In this document: positions 9,468-18,797 of the stretch, piece after piece
Numbering within the stretch: position 1 is the first letter of the stretch
Layout: each line of letters starts with the position of its first letter
NCBI RefSeq assembly: GCF_000800255.1
Contig: NZ_CP009747.1
Coordinates: 4,216,001 to 4,280,000 of the forward strand
Reading direction: 5' to 3'
From: Pseudomonas parafulva
GTDB lineage: Bacteria; Pseudomonadota; Gammaproteobacteria; Pseudomonadales; Pseudomonadaceae
Length of the DNA stretch: 64,000 bases
Position numbers and translations under genes: made by a program
Notes under the pieces: generated by a model
What the model was told of the DNA's origin: nothing
Databases searched by the model: none
What the model saw: only the letters and a program-made list of their open reading frames with translations

Positions 9468-10087
9468 AATCGCCTCTACACCTGCTCGTCGTGGCCGGCC
9501 TGCTGAACCTGGCCGCCTGCTCGATCCTGCCGCAAGGCGAGCCGAGCGATGTCTATCGCCTGCCGGTGCATCAGGCCAGCCACACCGCCACGCCCGTGAA
9601 CTGGTCGCTGCGCCTGAACAAGCCATTGGCCAGTGAAGCGCTGTCGGGGTCGCGCATCGCGGTGATTCCCGCAGGCGACGTGATCAGCAGCTACAAGGGC
9701 GCGCGCTGGAGCGATCCGGTGCCATTGCTGGTGCGCAACCGGCTGCTCGATGCCTTCCAGCGCGATGGCCGGGTGCAGCGCCTGAGCGCCGATGACAGCA
9801 ACCTGCAGGCCGACTACGAACTGGTCGGCGAACTGCAGGCATTTCAGAGCGAGTACGGCTCGCCCGGGGTAGACGTGGTGATCCGCTATGACGCCCGACT
9901 GGTGCAGGGACGAAGCCAGCGCATTCTCGCCAGCCAGCGCTTCGAAGTGCGCCAGCCGCTGAGCGAGAAGCAGGTGCCGGCGGTGGTCAGTGGCTTCGGC
10001 GCCGCGGGCGACACCCTGGCGCGCCAGGTGGTGGACTGGACCGTGACCCAGGCTTCAGGGTTTCAGGCTCAGGCGAAGAACCAGTAG
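9464..10087 (+). CDS. PqiC-like ABC-transport auxiliary lipoprotein
   Basis: The protein has 207 residues. The signal sequence ends in a lipobox, LNLAAC, with the lipidated Cys at about residue 19. The rest matches the ABC_trans_aux/PqiC family pattern (SGSRIAVIPAGDVISSYKGARWSDPVPLLVRN is recognisable around residues 62-92). Such lipoproteins sit in the outer membrane and link MCE rings to it. The gene overlaps the MCE gene by 4 bases and ends the operon. Its 3' end overlaps the convergent gene on the other strand by 19 bases. No MlaC-like soluble carrier is encoded here. Confidence 0.82.
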   Translation: MKSPLHLLVVAGLLNLAACSILPQGEPSDVYRLPVHQASHTATPVNWSLRLNKPLASEALSGSRIAVIPAGDVISSYKGARWSDPVPLLVRNRLLDAFQRDGRVQRLSADDSNLQADYELVGELQAFQSEYGSPGVDVVIRYDARLVQGRSQRILASQRFEVRQPLSEKQVPAVVSGFGAAGDTLARQVVDWTVTQASGFQAQAKNQ

Positions 10088-11298
10088 CACACGCAGATCG
10101 CCGCGATCACCCCGGACAGCTCGGCCAGCAGCGCGCAGCCCACGGCGTGGCGCACACGCTGGATGCCGACCGCGCCGAAGTACACCGCCAGCACGTAGAA
10201 GGTGGTTTCGGTACTGCCCTGGATCGTGGCTGCCACCAGCGCCGGGAAGCTGTCGACGCCTTGGGTCTGCATGGTCTCGATCAGCATCGCCCGCGCGGCG
10301 CTGCCGGAGAACGGCTTGACCAGCGCCGTGGGCAAGCCTTCGACGAAACGACTGTCCATCCCCAGCCATTCGACGCCGTGGCGAATGCCATCGAGCGCCA
10401 ACTCCAGCGCCCCGGAGGCGCGCAGCACACCCACCGCCACCAGCATCGCCACCAGGTACGGCAGCAGGCTCTTGGCGACGTCGAAGCCCTCTTTGGCGCC
10501 CTCGACGAACGCCTCGTAGACCTTCACCCGGCGTAGCGCGCCGATCACCACGAACAGCATGATCACGCCGAACAGCGTGAGGTTGCCGAGTATCGACGAC
10601 AGGCTGGCCAGTGCCGCCGCCGACAGCGTGCCGAGAAACGCCATGAAACCGCCCAGCAGCAGCGCGCCGGGAATGAAGTAGGCCAGCACCACCGGATCCC
10701 ACAGGCGCAGGCGCTGCATCACCGCCACCGACAGCAGACCGACCAGCGTCGAGACGCTGGTGGCCAGCAGGATCGGCAGGAACACCAGGGTCGGGTCGGT
10801 GGCGCCCTGCTGGGCGCGGTACATGAAGATGGTCACCGGCAGCAGGGTCAGGGATGAGGCATTGAGCACCAGGAACAGGATCTGCGCATTGCTCGCCGTG
10901 GTGCTGCTGGGATTGAGCTCCTGCAAGGCACGCATGGCCTTCAGGCCGATGGGTGTGGCGGCGTTGTCCAGGCCCAGGCCGTTGGCGGCGAAGTTCATGG
11001 TAATCAGGCCCAGGGCAGGGTGGCCAGGCGGCACCTCGGGCATCAGGCGGGCGAACAGCGGGCCGAGTACCTTGGCCAGCCATTCGACGATGCCGGCCTT
11101 CTCGGCGATCTTGAGAAAACCCAGCCACAGGGTGAGGGTGCCGAACAGCAGCACCATGACCTCGACCGACAGCTTGGCCATGGCAAAGATGCTCTCGACC
11201 ATGGCAGCGAAGATCCCGGCGTTGCCGCCCACCAGCCACTGGGCCAGGGCGGAGATGGCCGCTACCACGAAGAAGCCGAGCCAAAGGCCGTTGAGCAT
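10069..11298 (-). CDS. Nucleoside-recognition/SpmA-SpmB fusion-type inner membrane protein
   Basis: The protein has 409 residues and two homologous Gate-type halves of membrane helices. The N half carries GLITMNFAANGLGLDNAATPIGLKAM and the C half carries LPTALVKPFSGSAARAM and the IQGSTETTFY motif. The protein therefore looks like Bacillus spore-maturation proteins A and B joined in one chain, as is common in proteobacteria. The transported ligand is unknown and sporulation is not implied. The ATG at 11298 is in a suitable context. The gene is read in the same direction as gltP but separated from it by a clear terminator. Confidence 0.8.
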   Translation of the reverse strand: MLNGLWLGFFVVAAISALAQWLVGGNAGIFAAMVESIFAMAKLSVEVMVLLFGTLTLWLGFLKIAEKAGIVEWLAKVLGPLFARLMPEVPPGHPALGLITMNFAANGLGLDNAATPIGLKAMRALQELNPSSTTASNAQILFLVLNASSLTLLPVTIFMYRAQQGATDPTLVFLPILLATSVSTLVGLLSVAVMQRLRLWDPVVLAYFIPGALLLGGFMAFLGTLSAAALASLSSILGNLTLFGVIMLFVVIGALRRVKVYEAFVEGAKEGFDVAKSLLPYLVAMLVAVGVLRASGALELALDGIRHGVEWLGMDSRFVEGLPTALVKPFSGSAARAMLIETMQTQGVDSFPALVAATIQGSTETTFYVLAVYFGAVGIQRVRHAVGCALLAELSGVIAAICVCYWFFA

Positions 11299-11369
11299 GC
11301 GCCTGTTCCCCTGTGAAAAATGCCGGAATGATAGCGCAAACGGGGGCGACCCGACCCCTCCGCACCATG

Positions 11370-11394
11370 CAAAAAGCCCCGACAGGTCGGGGCT
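11370..11394 (-). terminator. Rho-independent terminator of gltP
   Basis: Read on the minus strand, an 8-bp stem AGCCCCGA/TCGGGGCT with a 4-base loop is followed by TTTTT. It lies 20 bases after the gltP stop and separates gltP from the downstream SpmAB-like gene. Confidence 0.85.
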
Positions 11395-11413
11395 CTTGGG
11401 TGCAACGCCAGGT

Positions 11414-12748
11414 TTACTGGTTGACGGTCTTGCCCGTCGCCACGGCGTGTGGCTTGGCGCCGGCCTGGAACAGCGAGTTGTAGTACGCCTCGCCCTTGGC
11501 GCTGTCGTACATCCCCTGCCACTTGGCGATCACCACCGCGGCCAGGGCGTTGCCCACCACGTTCAGGGCGGTACGGGCCATGTCCATGATGCGGTCGACA
11601 CCAGCGATGAACGCCAGGCCTTCCAGCGGAATACCCACGCTGCCCAAGGTCGCCAGCAACACCACGAAGGACACGCCCGGCACACCGGCGATGCCTTTGG
11701 AGGTGACCATCAGGGTCAGCACCAGCATCAGTTGCTGGCCGATGGACAGGTCGATGCCATACAGCTGGGCGATGAAGATTGCCGCGATGCTCTGGTACAG
11801 GGTCGAGCCGTCGAGGTTGAACGAGTAGCCGGTGGGCACCACGAACGAGCAGATCGACTTCGGCGCGCCGTACTTCTCCATCTTCTCGATCACCCGTGGC
11901 AGCACGGTCTCGGAGCTGGACGTGGAGTAGGCGAGGATCAGCTCGTCTTTCATGATGCGCATGATCTTGATGATCGAGAAGCCGAACACCCGCGCCACCA
12001 GACCCAGCACCATGAAGGCGAAGAAGGCGATGGCGAAGTATACCAGCAGCACCAGCTTGGCCAGCGGCAGCAGCGAGGCGAAGCCGAAGTTGGCGACCGT
12101 GGCGGCGATCAGGGCGAACACACCGATCGGCGCGTAGTTCATGATCATGTGGGTGACCTTGAACATGGTCTCCGACACGCCCTGGAAGGTCCGCACCAGC
12201 GGCTCGCGCAGCTCGGCATTGAGCGACGACAGCCCCATGCCGAACATCACCGAGAAGAAGATGATCGGCAGCATTTCACCACGCATCAGCGCGGCGAAGA
12301 TGTTCGACGGGATCAGGTTGAGCAGGGTTTCGATGAACGCATGCTCATGCTGCACCTCGGCCGCCGTGGCCTGGTATTTGGAAATATCGACGGTACCGAG
12401 GGTGCTCATGTCGATGCCGGCACCCGGATGGAACACGTTGGCCATGACCAGGCCCACCACGATTGCGATCGTGGTCACCACTTCGAAGTAGAGGATGGTC
12501 TTCAGGCCGATGCTGCCCAGTTTCTTCGCATCGCCAACCCCGGCGATACCCACGATCAGCGACGAGATCACGATCGGGACGACGATCATCTTGATCAGGC
12601 GAATGAAGATGTCGCCGGCGGGCTGAAGGACGTTGCTGATCCACCATGCCTTTTCTGCACTGAAATGATTCAGTAGCGCGCCGACTGCAACGCCCAGTAC
12701 CAGACCGATCACGATCTGCCAGGCGAGGCTCAGTTTTGCCTTCTTCAT
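11414..12748 (-). CDS. gltP: Glutamate/aspartate:proton symporter GltP (DAACS family)
   Basis: The protein has 444 residues, normal for the family. It shows the conserved serine-rich reentrant loop (ILAYSTSSSETVLPRV near residue 270) and the NLDGSTLYQS helix that form the substrate and cation site. The function is uptake of L-glutamate and L-aspartate across the inner membrane. The ATG at 12748 has AAGG 7 bases upstream. The upstream region contains a sigma-54 type promoter (12812-12826) and a TTCGG-N4-CCGAA palindrome at 13021, the form reported for the acidic-amino-acid regulator AauR. AauR/sigma-54 control is therefore inferred. Confidence 0.92.
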   Translation of the reverse strand: MKKAKLSLAWQIVIGLVLGVAVGALLNHFSAEKAWWISNVLQPAGDIFIRLIKMIVVPIVISSLIVGIAGVGDAKKLGSIGLKTILYFEVVTTIAIVVGLVMANVFHPGAGIDMSTLGTVDISKYQATAAEVQHEHAFIETLLNLIPSNIFAALMRGEMLPIIFFSVMFGMGLSSLNAELREPLVRTFQGVSETMFKVTHMIMNYAPIGVFALIAATVANFGFASLLPLAKLVLLVYFAIAFFAFMVLGLVARVFGFSIIKIMRIMKDELILAYSTSSSETVLPRVIEKMEKYGAPKSICSFVVPTGYSFNLDGSTLYQSIAAIFIAQLYGIDLSIGQQLMLVLTLMVTSKGIAGVPGVSFVVLLATLGSVGIPLEGLAFIAGVDRIMDMARTALNVVGNALAAVVIAKWQGMYDSAKGEAYYNSLFQAGAKPHAVATGKTVNQ

Positions 12749-12811
12749 GTCATTACCTTTGTTGTAGTGGTCTTGGGTTGCCCGACTATAAAGCGCGTCC
12801 CAGAGCCTTCG

Positions 12812-12826
12812 GCAATGAAACGGCCA
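12812..12826 (-). promoter_or_regulatory. Candidate sigma-54 promoter of gltP
   Basis: The minus strand reads TGGCCGTTTCATTGC, a -24 GG and a -12 GC separated by exactly 10 bases. The predicted start near 12800 would give a leader of about 52 bases. The -24 box is TGGCC rather than TGGCA, so this is a good but not perfect match. Confidence 0.55.
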
Positions 12827-13020
12827 GCGATGGGCTTCCGTCCGGCGACCCGCTTGGAAGGCCGCCGCCAGCGAGCGAAAGAACGCTCGGGCTTGCGAAA
12901 AAGGCGCAACTATTGCGACGAGGGCCGGGCCAGTCTAATGCCGTAAACGACTACCCCATGCCGAATCGGCATAACAGAAGCGGCTATTTCGGCCAATACA
13001 GCCACTGAAAAATCCCCGTA

Positions 13021-13034
13021 TTCGGTTTTCCGAA
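13021..13034. promoter_or_regulatory. AauR-type operator upstream of gltP
   Basis: TTCGGTTTTCCGAA is an exact match to TTCGG-N4-CCGAA, the inverted repeat I recall being described for the AauR response regulator of P. putida, upstream of acidic-amino-acid genes. It lies about 195 bases upstream of the -24 element, a usual distance for an activator site that works with sigma-54. Confidence 0.6.
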
Positions 13035-13236
13035 CACGACCGACGTGCCATTTCACGGCCGAAATGACCAGAGGCGCAGAGCGCTAAAAGGAGGGTGTTC
13101 GACAATCCGAATGGGCACTTTCACGGTCCACTGGCAGAACCGAAGCGCAGGTTTTTTTTCGACATACGGTTGAGACAAAATGTGTCTCGGCGGGAAATTG
13201 CGTAAAGCAGCGTTTCAAACGATCAGTGGACGCTCC

Positions 13237-13291
13237 GGAAGCCAGGTCAGCGTTGCGGGTCTGCATGTGCCCGCACTGACCTGGATCTTCC
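13237..13291. repeat. Strong interrupted inverted repeat in the gltP leader region
   Basis: CCAGGTCAG (13242-13250) pairs with CTGACCTGG (13276-13284). TGCGGG (13254-13259) pairs with CCCGCA (13270-13275), around a 10-base loop with a 3-base bulge. Outer GGAAG/CTTCC extends the stem. There is no T-tract on either side, so it is not an obvious terminator. Confidence 0.6.
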
Positions 13292-13421
13292 GATGCTGTC
13301 GCTCCTGACCCGGCCCTCATCGGGGGTACTCCCTGTACCCCTAGGCCACTCCGACCCTGAATCGATCAAAGCGGCCCGGCCCCCTGGTCATGTGCAGCCC
13401 CTCATCGGCGCCGCGCATCAT

Positions 13422-13453
13422 GGAAGCCGCAAGCTTGAAGGCTGCAAGCTTCC
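13422..13453 (-). terminator. Hairpin after the Ivy-like gene
   Basis: GGAAGC (13422-13427) pairs with GCTTCC (13448-13453), with further partial pairing of GCAAGCTT copies inside. It starts 27 bases past the stop of the minus-strand operon. It lacks a T-tract and resembles repeated AAGCTTGCAGC-type hairpins of pseudomonads. Confidence 0.4.
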
Positions 13454-13479
13454 ATCTGATTACAAACGACGACCGCTGG

Positions 13480-14445
<966 letters not shown>

Positions 14446-14493
14446 GCCGGCGACTCCTGCAAATGTTGTTATCCAACTCTTGCAGTAGGTATT

Positions 14494-14508
14494 GCAGCCT
14501 GCATGCCA
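14494..14508 (-). promoter_or_regulatory. Sigma-54 promoter of the small-membrane-protein/DUF1328/Ivy-like operon
   Basis: The minus strand reads TGGCATGCAGGCTGC: -24 GG and -12 GC with exactly 10 bases between. The predicted start near 14482 gives a 37-base leader. The 13 bases CCTGGCATGCAGG are identical to the promoter at 15482, and both are preceded by AGGTTTTTTA about 23-24 bases upstream. Confidence 0.7.
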
Positions 14509-14533
14509 GGTTTTTAATCAAATAAAAAACCTT

Positions 14534-14543
14534 ATTAATCAAT
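14534..14543. promoter_or_regulatory. Possible activator half-conserved site upstream of the 14494 promoter
   Basis: ATTAATCAAT is in an A/T-rich stretch about 26 bases upstream of the -24 element. It resembles the perfect palindrome ATTGGTTAACCAAT found upstream of the BON gene promoter, but with lower symmetry. The assignment as an AlgB site is a guess. Confidence 0.25.
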
Positions 14544-14620
14544 GACTTAACAAATAAATCAAAACCACTGGGGAACGTATCCTGCACGATGACGTCGTGC
14601 AGCCCGTGCGTTTTGCACGA

Positions 14621-15442
14621 TCACCCCTCGACCTTGCTGGCGACCTTCAAGAGATCGGCGTCGACCCCACGAACGCCCAGGATCTGCCCGGCGATCTGCA
14701 CCGCGATGGACTTCTGTTCATTACTCACCACTTCACCGGACAAGCGCACCATGCCGTCCTGGCTCGCCACCTTTATATTCGGGCCGTCCAGGTTGCGACT
14801 GAAGCGCAAGCTGCTTTGCACCTTGTCGATGATCCAGGCATCGCTGGGCTGCGGCCCGCTCGGCGCGGTCACTGGCTTGTCGCGGGCCAGCGCCATCGCG
14901 GCCGAGTCCAGGCTGATCAGGTTATTGACCAGATACACACCCTCGGTCGTTCGGGCGATCACCCCGGCCTGTTCCTTGGCCTCGACGTTGTCCACTCGCC
15001 CACGCATGGTCACCACGCCCTCGCGGCTCTCGACCTCGATCGACGCCTTCTCGGTTACCCGGCTCCACAACAGCCGAGCGCGAATGACGGAGGTGAGGGT
15101 GGCGTCTTCCAGGCGCTGGGCATAGGCCCGCAATTCCAGCGGTCGCTCGGCCAGTTGCGGATTGACCTGTAGCTGGTTGTCCACCCGCTCGATACCCCGG
15201 GTAGCCAGGGCCACGCGCTCTGCCAGATCACGCTCGACCGGGTTTTCCACTTCGCCACTAAGGCGGGCCTGGGCGCCCTCGACCTGGACTTCGATGCGGA
15301 ACGGGTTGAGCAGTTTGTTAAGGGACACCGCTGTCTGCACCGCGCCCTCCAGGCGAGCGTCCTGTACGGAATCGGCAAAGGCGGGGACCGCTGCCAACAA
15401 CAGGCTGGCGGCCAGGACGGTATGACGCGAGAACAAAGACAT
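14621..15442 (-). CDS. Periplasmic protein with three BON domains
   Basis: The protein has 273 residues. A signal peptide ends at ADA/FAD near residue 23. Three BON-like repeats follow at about residues 30-95, 105-170 and 195-270, each with the pattern V-x-G-x-V and a central hydrophobic strand (ARLSGEVEN, VTMRGRVDN, VRLSGEVVS). BON domains occur in OsmY-like proteins and bind membranes or peptidoglycan. The ATG at 15442 is preceded by AAAGGAG. It is transcribed divergently from algB. Its upstream region carries a canonical sigma-54 promoter and a palindrome, so AlgB is the likely activator. Confidence 0.82.
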   Translation of the reverse strand: MSLFSRHTVLAASLLLAAVPAFADSVQDARLEGAVQTAVSLNKLLNPFRIEVQVEGAQARLSGEVENPVERDLAERVALATRGIERVDNQLQVNPQLAERPLELRAYAQRLEDATLTSVIRARLLWSRVTEKASIEVESREGVVTMRGRVDNVEAKEQAGVIARTTEGVYLVNNLISLDSAAMALARDKPVTAPSGPQPSDAWIIDKVQSSLRFSRNLDGPNIKVASQDGMVRLSGEVVSNEQKSIAVQIAGQILGVRGVDADLLKVASKVEG

Positions 15443-15481
15443 TGGGCTACTCCTTTATTCGTGACAAATCCCACGCTCATC

Positions 15482-15496
15482 GCAACCTGCATGCCA
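15482..15496 (-). promoter_or_regulatory. Sigma-54 promoter of the BON-domain gene
   Basis: The minus strand reads TGGCATGCAGGTTGC: -24 GG and -12 GC with exactly 10 bases between, a near-consensus match including the TTGC. The predicted start near 15470 gives a leader of about 28 bases before the ATG at 15442. Confidence 0.78.
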
Positions 15497-15529
15497 GGCT
15501 GAAAAAGCGTAAAAAACCTAACTATTTCA

Positions 15530-15543
15530 ATTGGTTAACCAAT
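15530..15543. promoter_or_regulatory. Palindromic upstream activator site, candidate AlgB site
   Basis: ATTGGTTAACCAAT is a perfect 14-base palindrome in the BON/algB intergenic region, 33 bases upstream of the -24 element and 111 bases upstream of the algB ATG. It could serve both genes. Confidence 0.45.
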
Positions 15544-15654
15544 AACCTAGGCAACAGCTAGCATGCATAGGGCGTAATCCTTCAGAATCGACCATGCAAC
15601 TTGCCCGATTTTTCCGACACTAACCCAGATCATTCCCACAGGAGCGCAGGAAAA

Positions 15655-17001
15655 ATGGAATCAGCCCAGGATAACCAAGGCCGCATTCTGCTGGTGGACG
15701 ACGAGTCCGCGATCCTGCGTACCTTCCGTTACTGCCTCGAAGACGAGGGCTACAACGTCGCCACGGCCAACAGTGCTGCCCAGGCAGAGACACTGCTGCA
15801 GCGCCAGGTGTTCGATCTGTGCTTCCTCGACCTGCGCCTGGGTGAAGACAATGGCCTGGATGTGCTGGCGCAAATGCGTATCCAGGCGCCATGGATGCGG
15901 GTCGTCATCGTCACCGCACACTCGGCGATCGACACCGCGGTGGACGCCATCCAGGCTGGCGCCGCCGATTACCTGGTCAAGCCCTGCAGCCCCGATCAAC
16001 TGCGCTTGGCCACCGCCAAGCAGTTGGAGGTGCGGCAGTTGTCGGCTCGACTGGAAGCGCTCGAAGGCGAAGTGCGCAAACCCAAGGACGGCCTGGATTC
16101 GCACAGTCCACAAATGATGGCGGTGCTGGAAACCGCACGGCAGGTGGCCACCACTGATGCCAACATTCTTATCCTCGGCGAGTCGGGTACCGGCAAGGGC
16201 GAGTTGGCCCGCGCCATCCACGGCTGGAGCAAACGCGCACGCAAGGCCTGCGTCACCATCAACTGCCCGTCGCTCAACGCCGAGCTGATGGAGAGCGAAC
16301 TGTTCGGTCACACCCGCGGGGCCTTTACCGGCGCCAGCGAGAGCACCCTTGGACGGGTCAACCAGGCCGATGGCGGCACCTTGTTCCTGGACGAGATCGG
16401 CGACTTCCCGCTGACCCTGCAACCCAAGCTGCTGCGCTTCATTCAGGACAAGGAATACGAGCGGGTGGGCGATCCGGTCACCCGTCGCGCCGATGTGCGC
16501 ATCCTGGCGGCAACCAACCTCAACCTCGAGGAAATGGTGCGCGAGAGTCGCTTCCGCGAAGACCTGCTGTACCGCCTCAACGTCATCACGTTGCACCTGC
16601 CGCCCCTGCGCGAGCGCAGCGAAGACATCCTCACCCTGGCCGACCGTTTCCTGGCGCGCTTCGTCAAGGAATACTCGCGTCCGGCCCGCGGCTTCAGCGA
16701 CGAAGCCCGCTCGGCACTGCTCAATTACCGCTGGCCCGGCAACATCCGCGAACTGCGCAACGTGATCGAACGCGCCAGCATCATCTGCCCGCAGGAGCGC
16801 GTGGAAATCACCCACCTGGGCATGGGCGAGCAACCCACCGGCAACGCCCCACGGGTCGGCGCAGCCCTGAGCCTGGACGAGCTGGAACGCGCGCACATCG
16901 GTGCAGTGCTGGCCGCCAGCGACACCCTCGACCAAGCCGCCAAGACGCTCGGCATCGACGCCTCGACGCTGTACCGCAAACGCAAGCAGTACAACCTGTG
17001 A
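15655..17001 (+). CDS. algB: NtrC-family response regulator AlgB
   Basis: The protein has 448 residues. A receiver domain (residues 10-125) carries phospho-acceptor Asp59 in FLDLRLG. A sigma-54 activator AAA+ domain has Walker A GESGTGKG at about residue 175 and GAFTGA at 222-227. A C-terminal Fis-type helix-turn-helix reads [19 protein letters not shown]. The ATG at 15655 fits GCAGGA upstream and the length of known AlgB proteins. In P. aeruginosa, AlgB with its kinase KinB controls alginate and virulence genes. The intact GAFTGA loop means it can contact sigma-54, and two sigma-54 promoters lie directly beside it. It overlaps kinB. Confidence 0.95.
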   Translation: MESAQDNQGRILLVDDESAILRTFRYCLEDEGYNVATANSAAQAETLLQRQVFDLCFLDLRLGEDNGLDVLAQMRIQAPWMRVVIVTAHSAIDTAVDAIQAGAADYLVKPCSPDQLRLATAKQLEVRQLSARLEALEGEVRKPKDGLDSHSPQMMAVLETARQVATTDANILILGESGTGKGELARAIHGWSKRARKACVTINCPSLNAELMESELFGHTRGAFTGASESTLGRVNQADGGTLFLDEIGDFPLTLQPKLLRFIQDKEYERVGDPVTRRADVRILAATNLNLEEMVRESRFREDLLYRLNVITLHLPPLRERSEDILTLADRFLARFVKEYSRPARGFSDEARSALLNYRWPGNIRELRNVIERASIICPQERVEITHLGMGEQPTGNAPRVGAALSLDELERAHIGAVLAASDTLDQAAKTLGIDASTLYRKRKQYNL

Positions 17002-18776
17002 AGTGGCACATGAAGCTGCGCACGCGGCTGTTCCTCAGCCTTTCGGCGCTGGTGACCGTCGCGCTGCTGGGCCTGGCACTGGGGCTGATCAGCGTGCTGC
17101 AGATGGCCTCGGTGCAGCAGCAGATGGTGCGCGAGACCAATCACACCCTGGAAATCGGCCTGAAGCTGCGGCAGAACCTGGGTGAGCAGCTAACGCTGAT
17201 CCTTGACCCGCAGACCGATCCGAAAAGCCTGACCCACCTGCAGGACAGCTTCAGCACGCTGTTGGCGAACGGTCTGGAGCAGGGCGGCGAGCGCACGGGC
17301 TTTGGCAAGGCGCAGAGCCACTACCCAAGCTTTCTCCGGGCCTACCGCGACAGCCCAGAGCCGTGGCGCAGCATGGGCCTGGATAACCCACTGGGCGCCG
17401 CCTTCAACCAGGTGCGCAACGACCTGATCGACTCGCATCGCCAGGCACTGGAGCAGATCGCCCGCAGTGAAGAGCACACCCGCGAGCGCGCATTGCTGGT
17501 CAGCGGAGTGCTCGGCCTGATGGGGCTGACGGTGGTGGTGCTGGGCTTCGTCACCGCGCACAACCTGGCGCGTCGCTTCGGCCAGCCGATCGAGGCGCTG
17601 GCCAAGGCCGCCGACCAGGTCGGCCAGGGCAACTTCGAGGTGACCCTGCCGATCACTCAAGCCAATGAGCTCAGCCTGCTGACACGCCGCTTCGGCCTGA
17701 TGGCCGACGCCCTGCGCAAGCACCAGGCCACTAATGTCGACGAACTGCTGGCCGGGCAGCAGCGCTTGCAGGCAGTGCTCGACAGCATCGACGACGGCCT
17801 GCTGATCATCGATCGCCAGGGCCGTCTGGAGCACCTCAACCCGGTCGCTCAGCGCCAGTTGGGCTGGGACGCTTCGCGGGTCGGCAGCAGCCTGGCCGAA
17901 GCACTCAATCGACCTGAGCTGGAGCAGCAGATACGCCAGGTCCTGCGCGGCGGCAGCCTGGACCGTGCGCCGGAAGACCTGAGCATCGAGATCGACGAAG
18001 AAACCCGGCTGCTGACCTTCAGCCTGACCCCGGTCAGCCACCCTCAAGGACCGATCCTGGGCGCAGTGATGGTGCTGCACGACGTCACCGAGCAGCGCGC
18101 CTTCGAGCGCGTGCGCAGCGAGTTCGTCCTGCGCGCCTCACATGAGTTGCGCACACCGGTTACCGGCATGCACATGGCCTTCGGCCTGTTGCGCGAGCGG
18201 GTCAAGTTCCCACCCGAGGCCCGCGAGCACGACCTGCTCGACACCATCGGCGAAGAAATGCAGCGCCTGACCCAACTGATCAACGACCTGCTCAACTTCT
18301 CCCGCTACCAGAACGGCTTGCAGAAGCTGGAGCTGGCGCCCTGCGCCATCGACGAACTGCTCGAGCGGGCGCAGGCGCGCTTCGCCGAATCGGCCGCGGA
18401 CAAACAGATCGAGCTGGTCAGCGAGCTCGAGCAACCCTTGCCGCGCATCCAGGCCGACGCCGCGCAACTGGACCGGGTGCTGGACAACCTATTGCACAAC
18501 GCCATCCGCCACACCGCCAGCGGCGGTCACATCCGCCTGCATGCACGGCGACATGCCGAGCGCGTCATCGTCAGTGTCGAGGACGATGGCGAGGGCATCG
18601 CCTACGGCCAACAGGGACGGATTTTCGAACCGTTCGTGCAGGTCGGGCGCAAGAAAGGTGGCGCCGGCCTGGGCCTGGCGCTGTGCAAAGAGATCGTGCA
18701 ACTGCATGGCGGGCGCATGGGCGTGTTCTCACGGCCAGGGCAGGGCACGCAGTTCTACATGGCGCTGCCGGTCTGA
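16998..18776 (+). CDS. kinB: Sensor histidine kinase KinB
   Basis: The protein has 592 residues from the GTG at 16998, which overlaps the algB stop; an ATG at 17010 (588 residues) is equally possible. The layout is TM1 (about residues 10-33), a periplasmic domain to about 165, TM2 (about 167-190), HAMP, PAS (LDSIDDGLLIIDRQGRLEHLN), HisKA with phospho-acceptor His382 in SHELRTPVTG, and HATPase with N, G1 and G2 boxes (DNLLHNAIRH, DDGEGI, GAGLGLALCKEI). It is the inner-membrane kinase/phosphatase partner of AlgB. The signal it senses is not visible in the sequence. Confidence 0.94.
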   Translation: MKWHMKLRTRLFLSLSALVTVALLGLALGLISVLQMASVQQQMVRETNHTLEIGLKLRQNLGEQLTLILDPQTDPKSLTHLQDSFSTLLANGLEQGGERTGFGKAQSHYPSFLRAYRDSPEPWRSMGLDNPLGAAFNQVRNDLIDSHRQALEQIARSEEHTRERALLVSGVLGLMGLTVVVLGFVTAHNLARRFGQPIEALAKAADQVGQGNFEVTLPITQANELSLLTRRFGLMADALRKHQATNVDELLAGQQRLQAVLDSIDDGLLIIDRQGRLEHLNPVAQRQLGWDASRVGSSLAEALNRPELEQQIRQVLRGGSLDRAPEDLSIEIDEETRLLTFSLTPVSHPQGPILGAVMVLHDVTEQRAFERVRSEFVLRASHELRTPVTGMHMAFGLLRERVKFPPEAREHDLLDTIGEEMQRLTQLINDLLNFSRYQNGLQKLELAPCAIDELLERAQARFAESAADKQIELVSELEQPLPRIQADAAQLDRVLDNLLHNAIRHTASGGHIRLHARRHAERVIVSVEDDGEGIAYGQQGRIFEPFVQVGRKKGGAGLGLALCKEIVQLHGGRMGVFSRPGQGTQFYMALPV

Positions 18777-18797
18777 GGACGAGCGCAGGCTGGCCGT

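Larger units (their letters stand above)
12749..13479. other. 731-bp intergenic region between gltP and the Ivy-like gene
   Basis: No convincing gene. It contains the gltP sigma-54 promoter candidate, a 15-base palindrome ATGCCGAATCGGCAT (12958-12972), the AauR-type site (13021-13034), a small hairpin GAGAC/GTCTC (13171-13187), a strong interrupted hairpin (13237-13291), a 7-bp stem GGGGTAC/GTACCCC (13323-13341) and a hairpin after the Ivy-like operon (13422-13453). Short ORFs here lack ribosome sites and family resemblance. Confidence 0.6.

Noticed and set aside
7056..9626. An 856-codon open frame antisense to the MCE operon
   Set aside because: Spans three well-supported genes on the plus strand and shows no domain or start signal.
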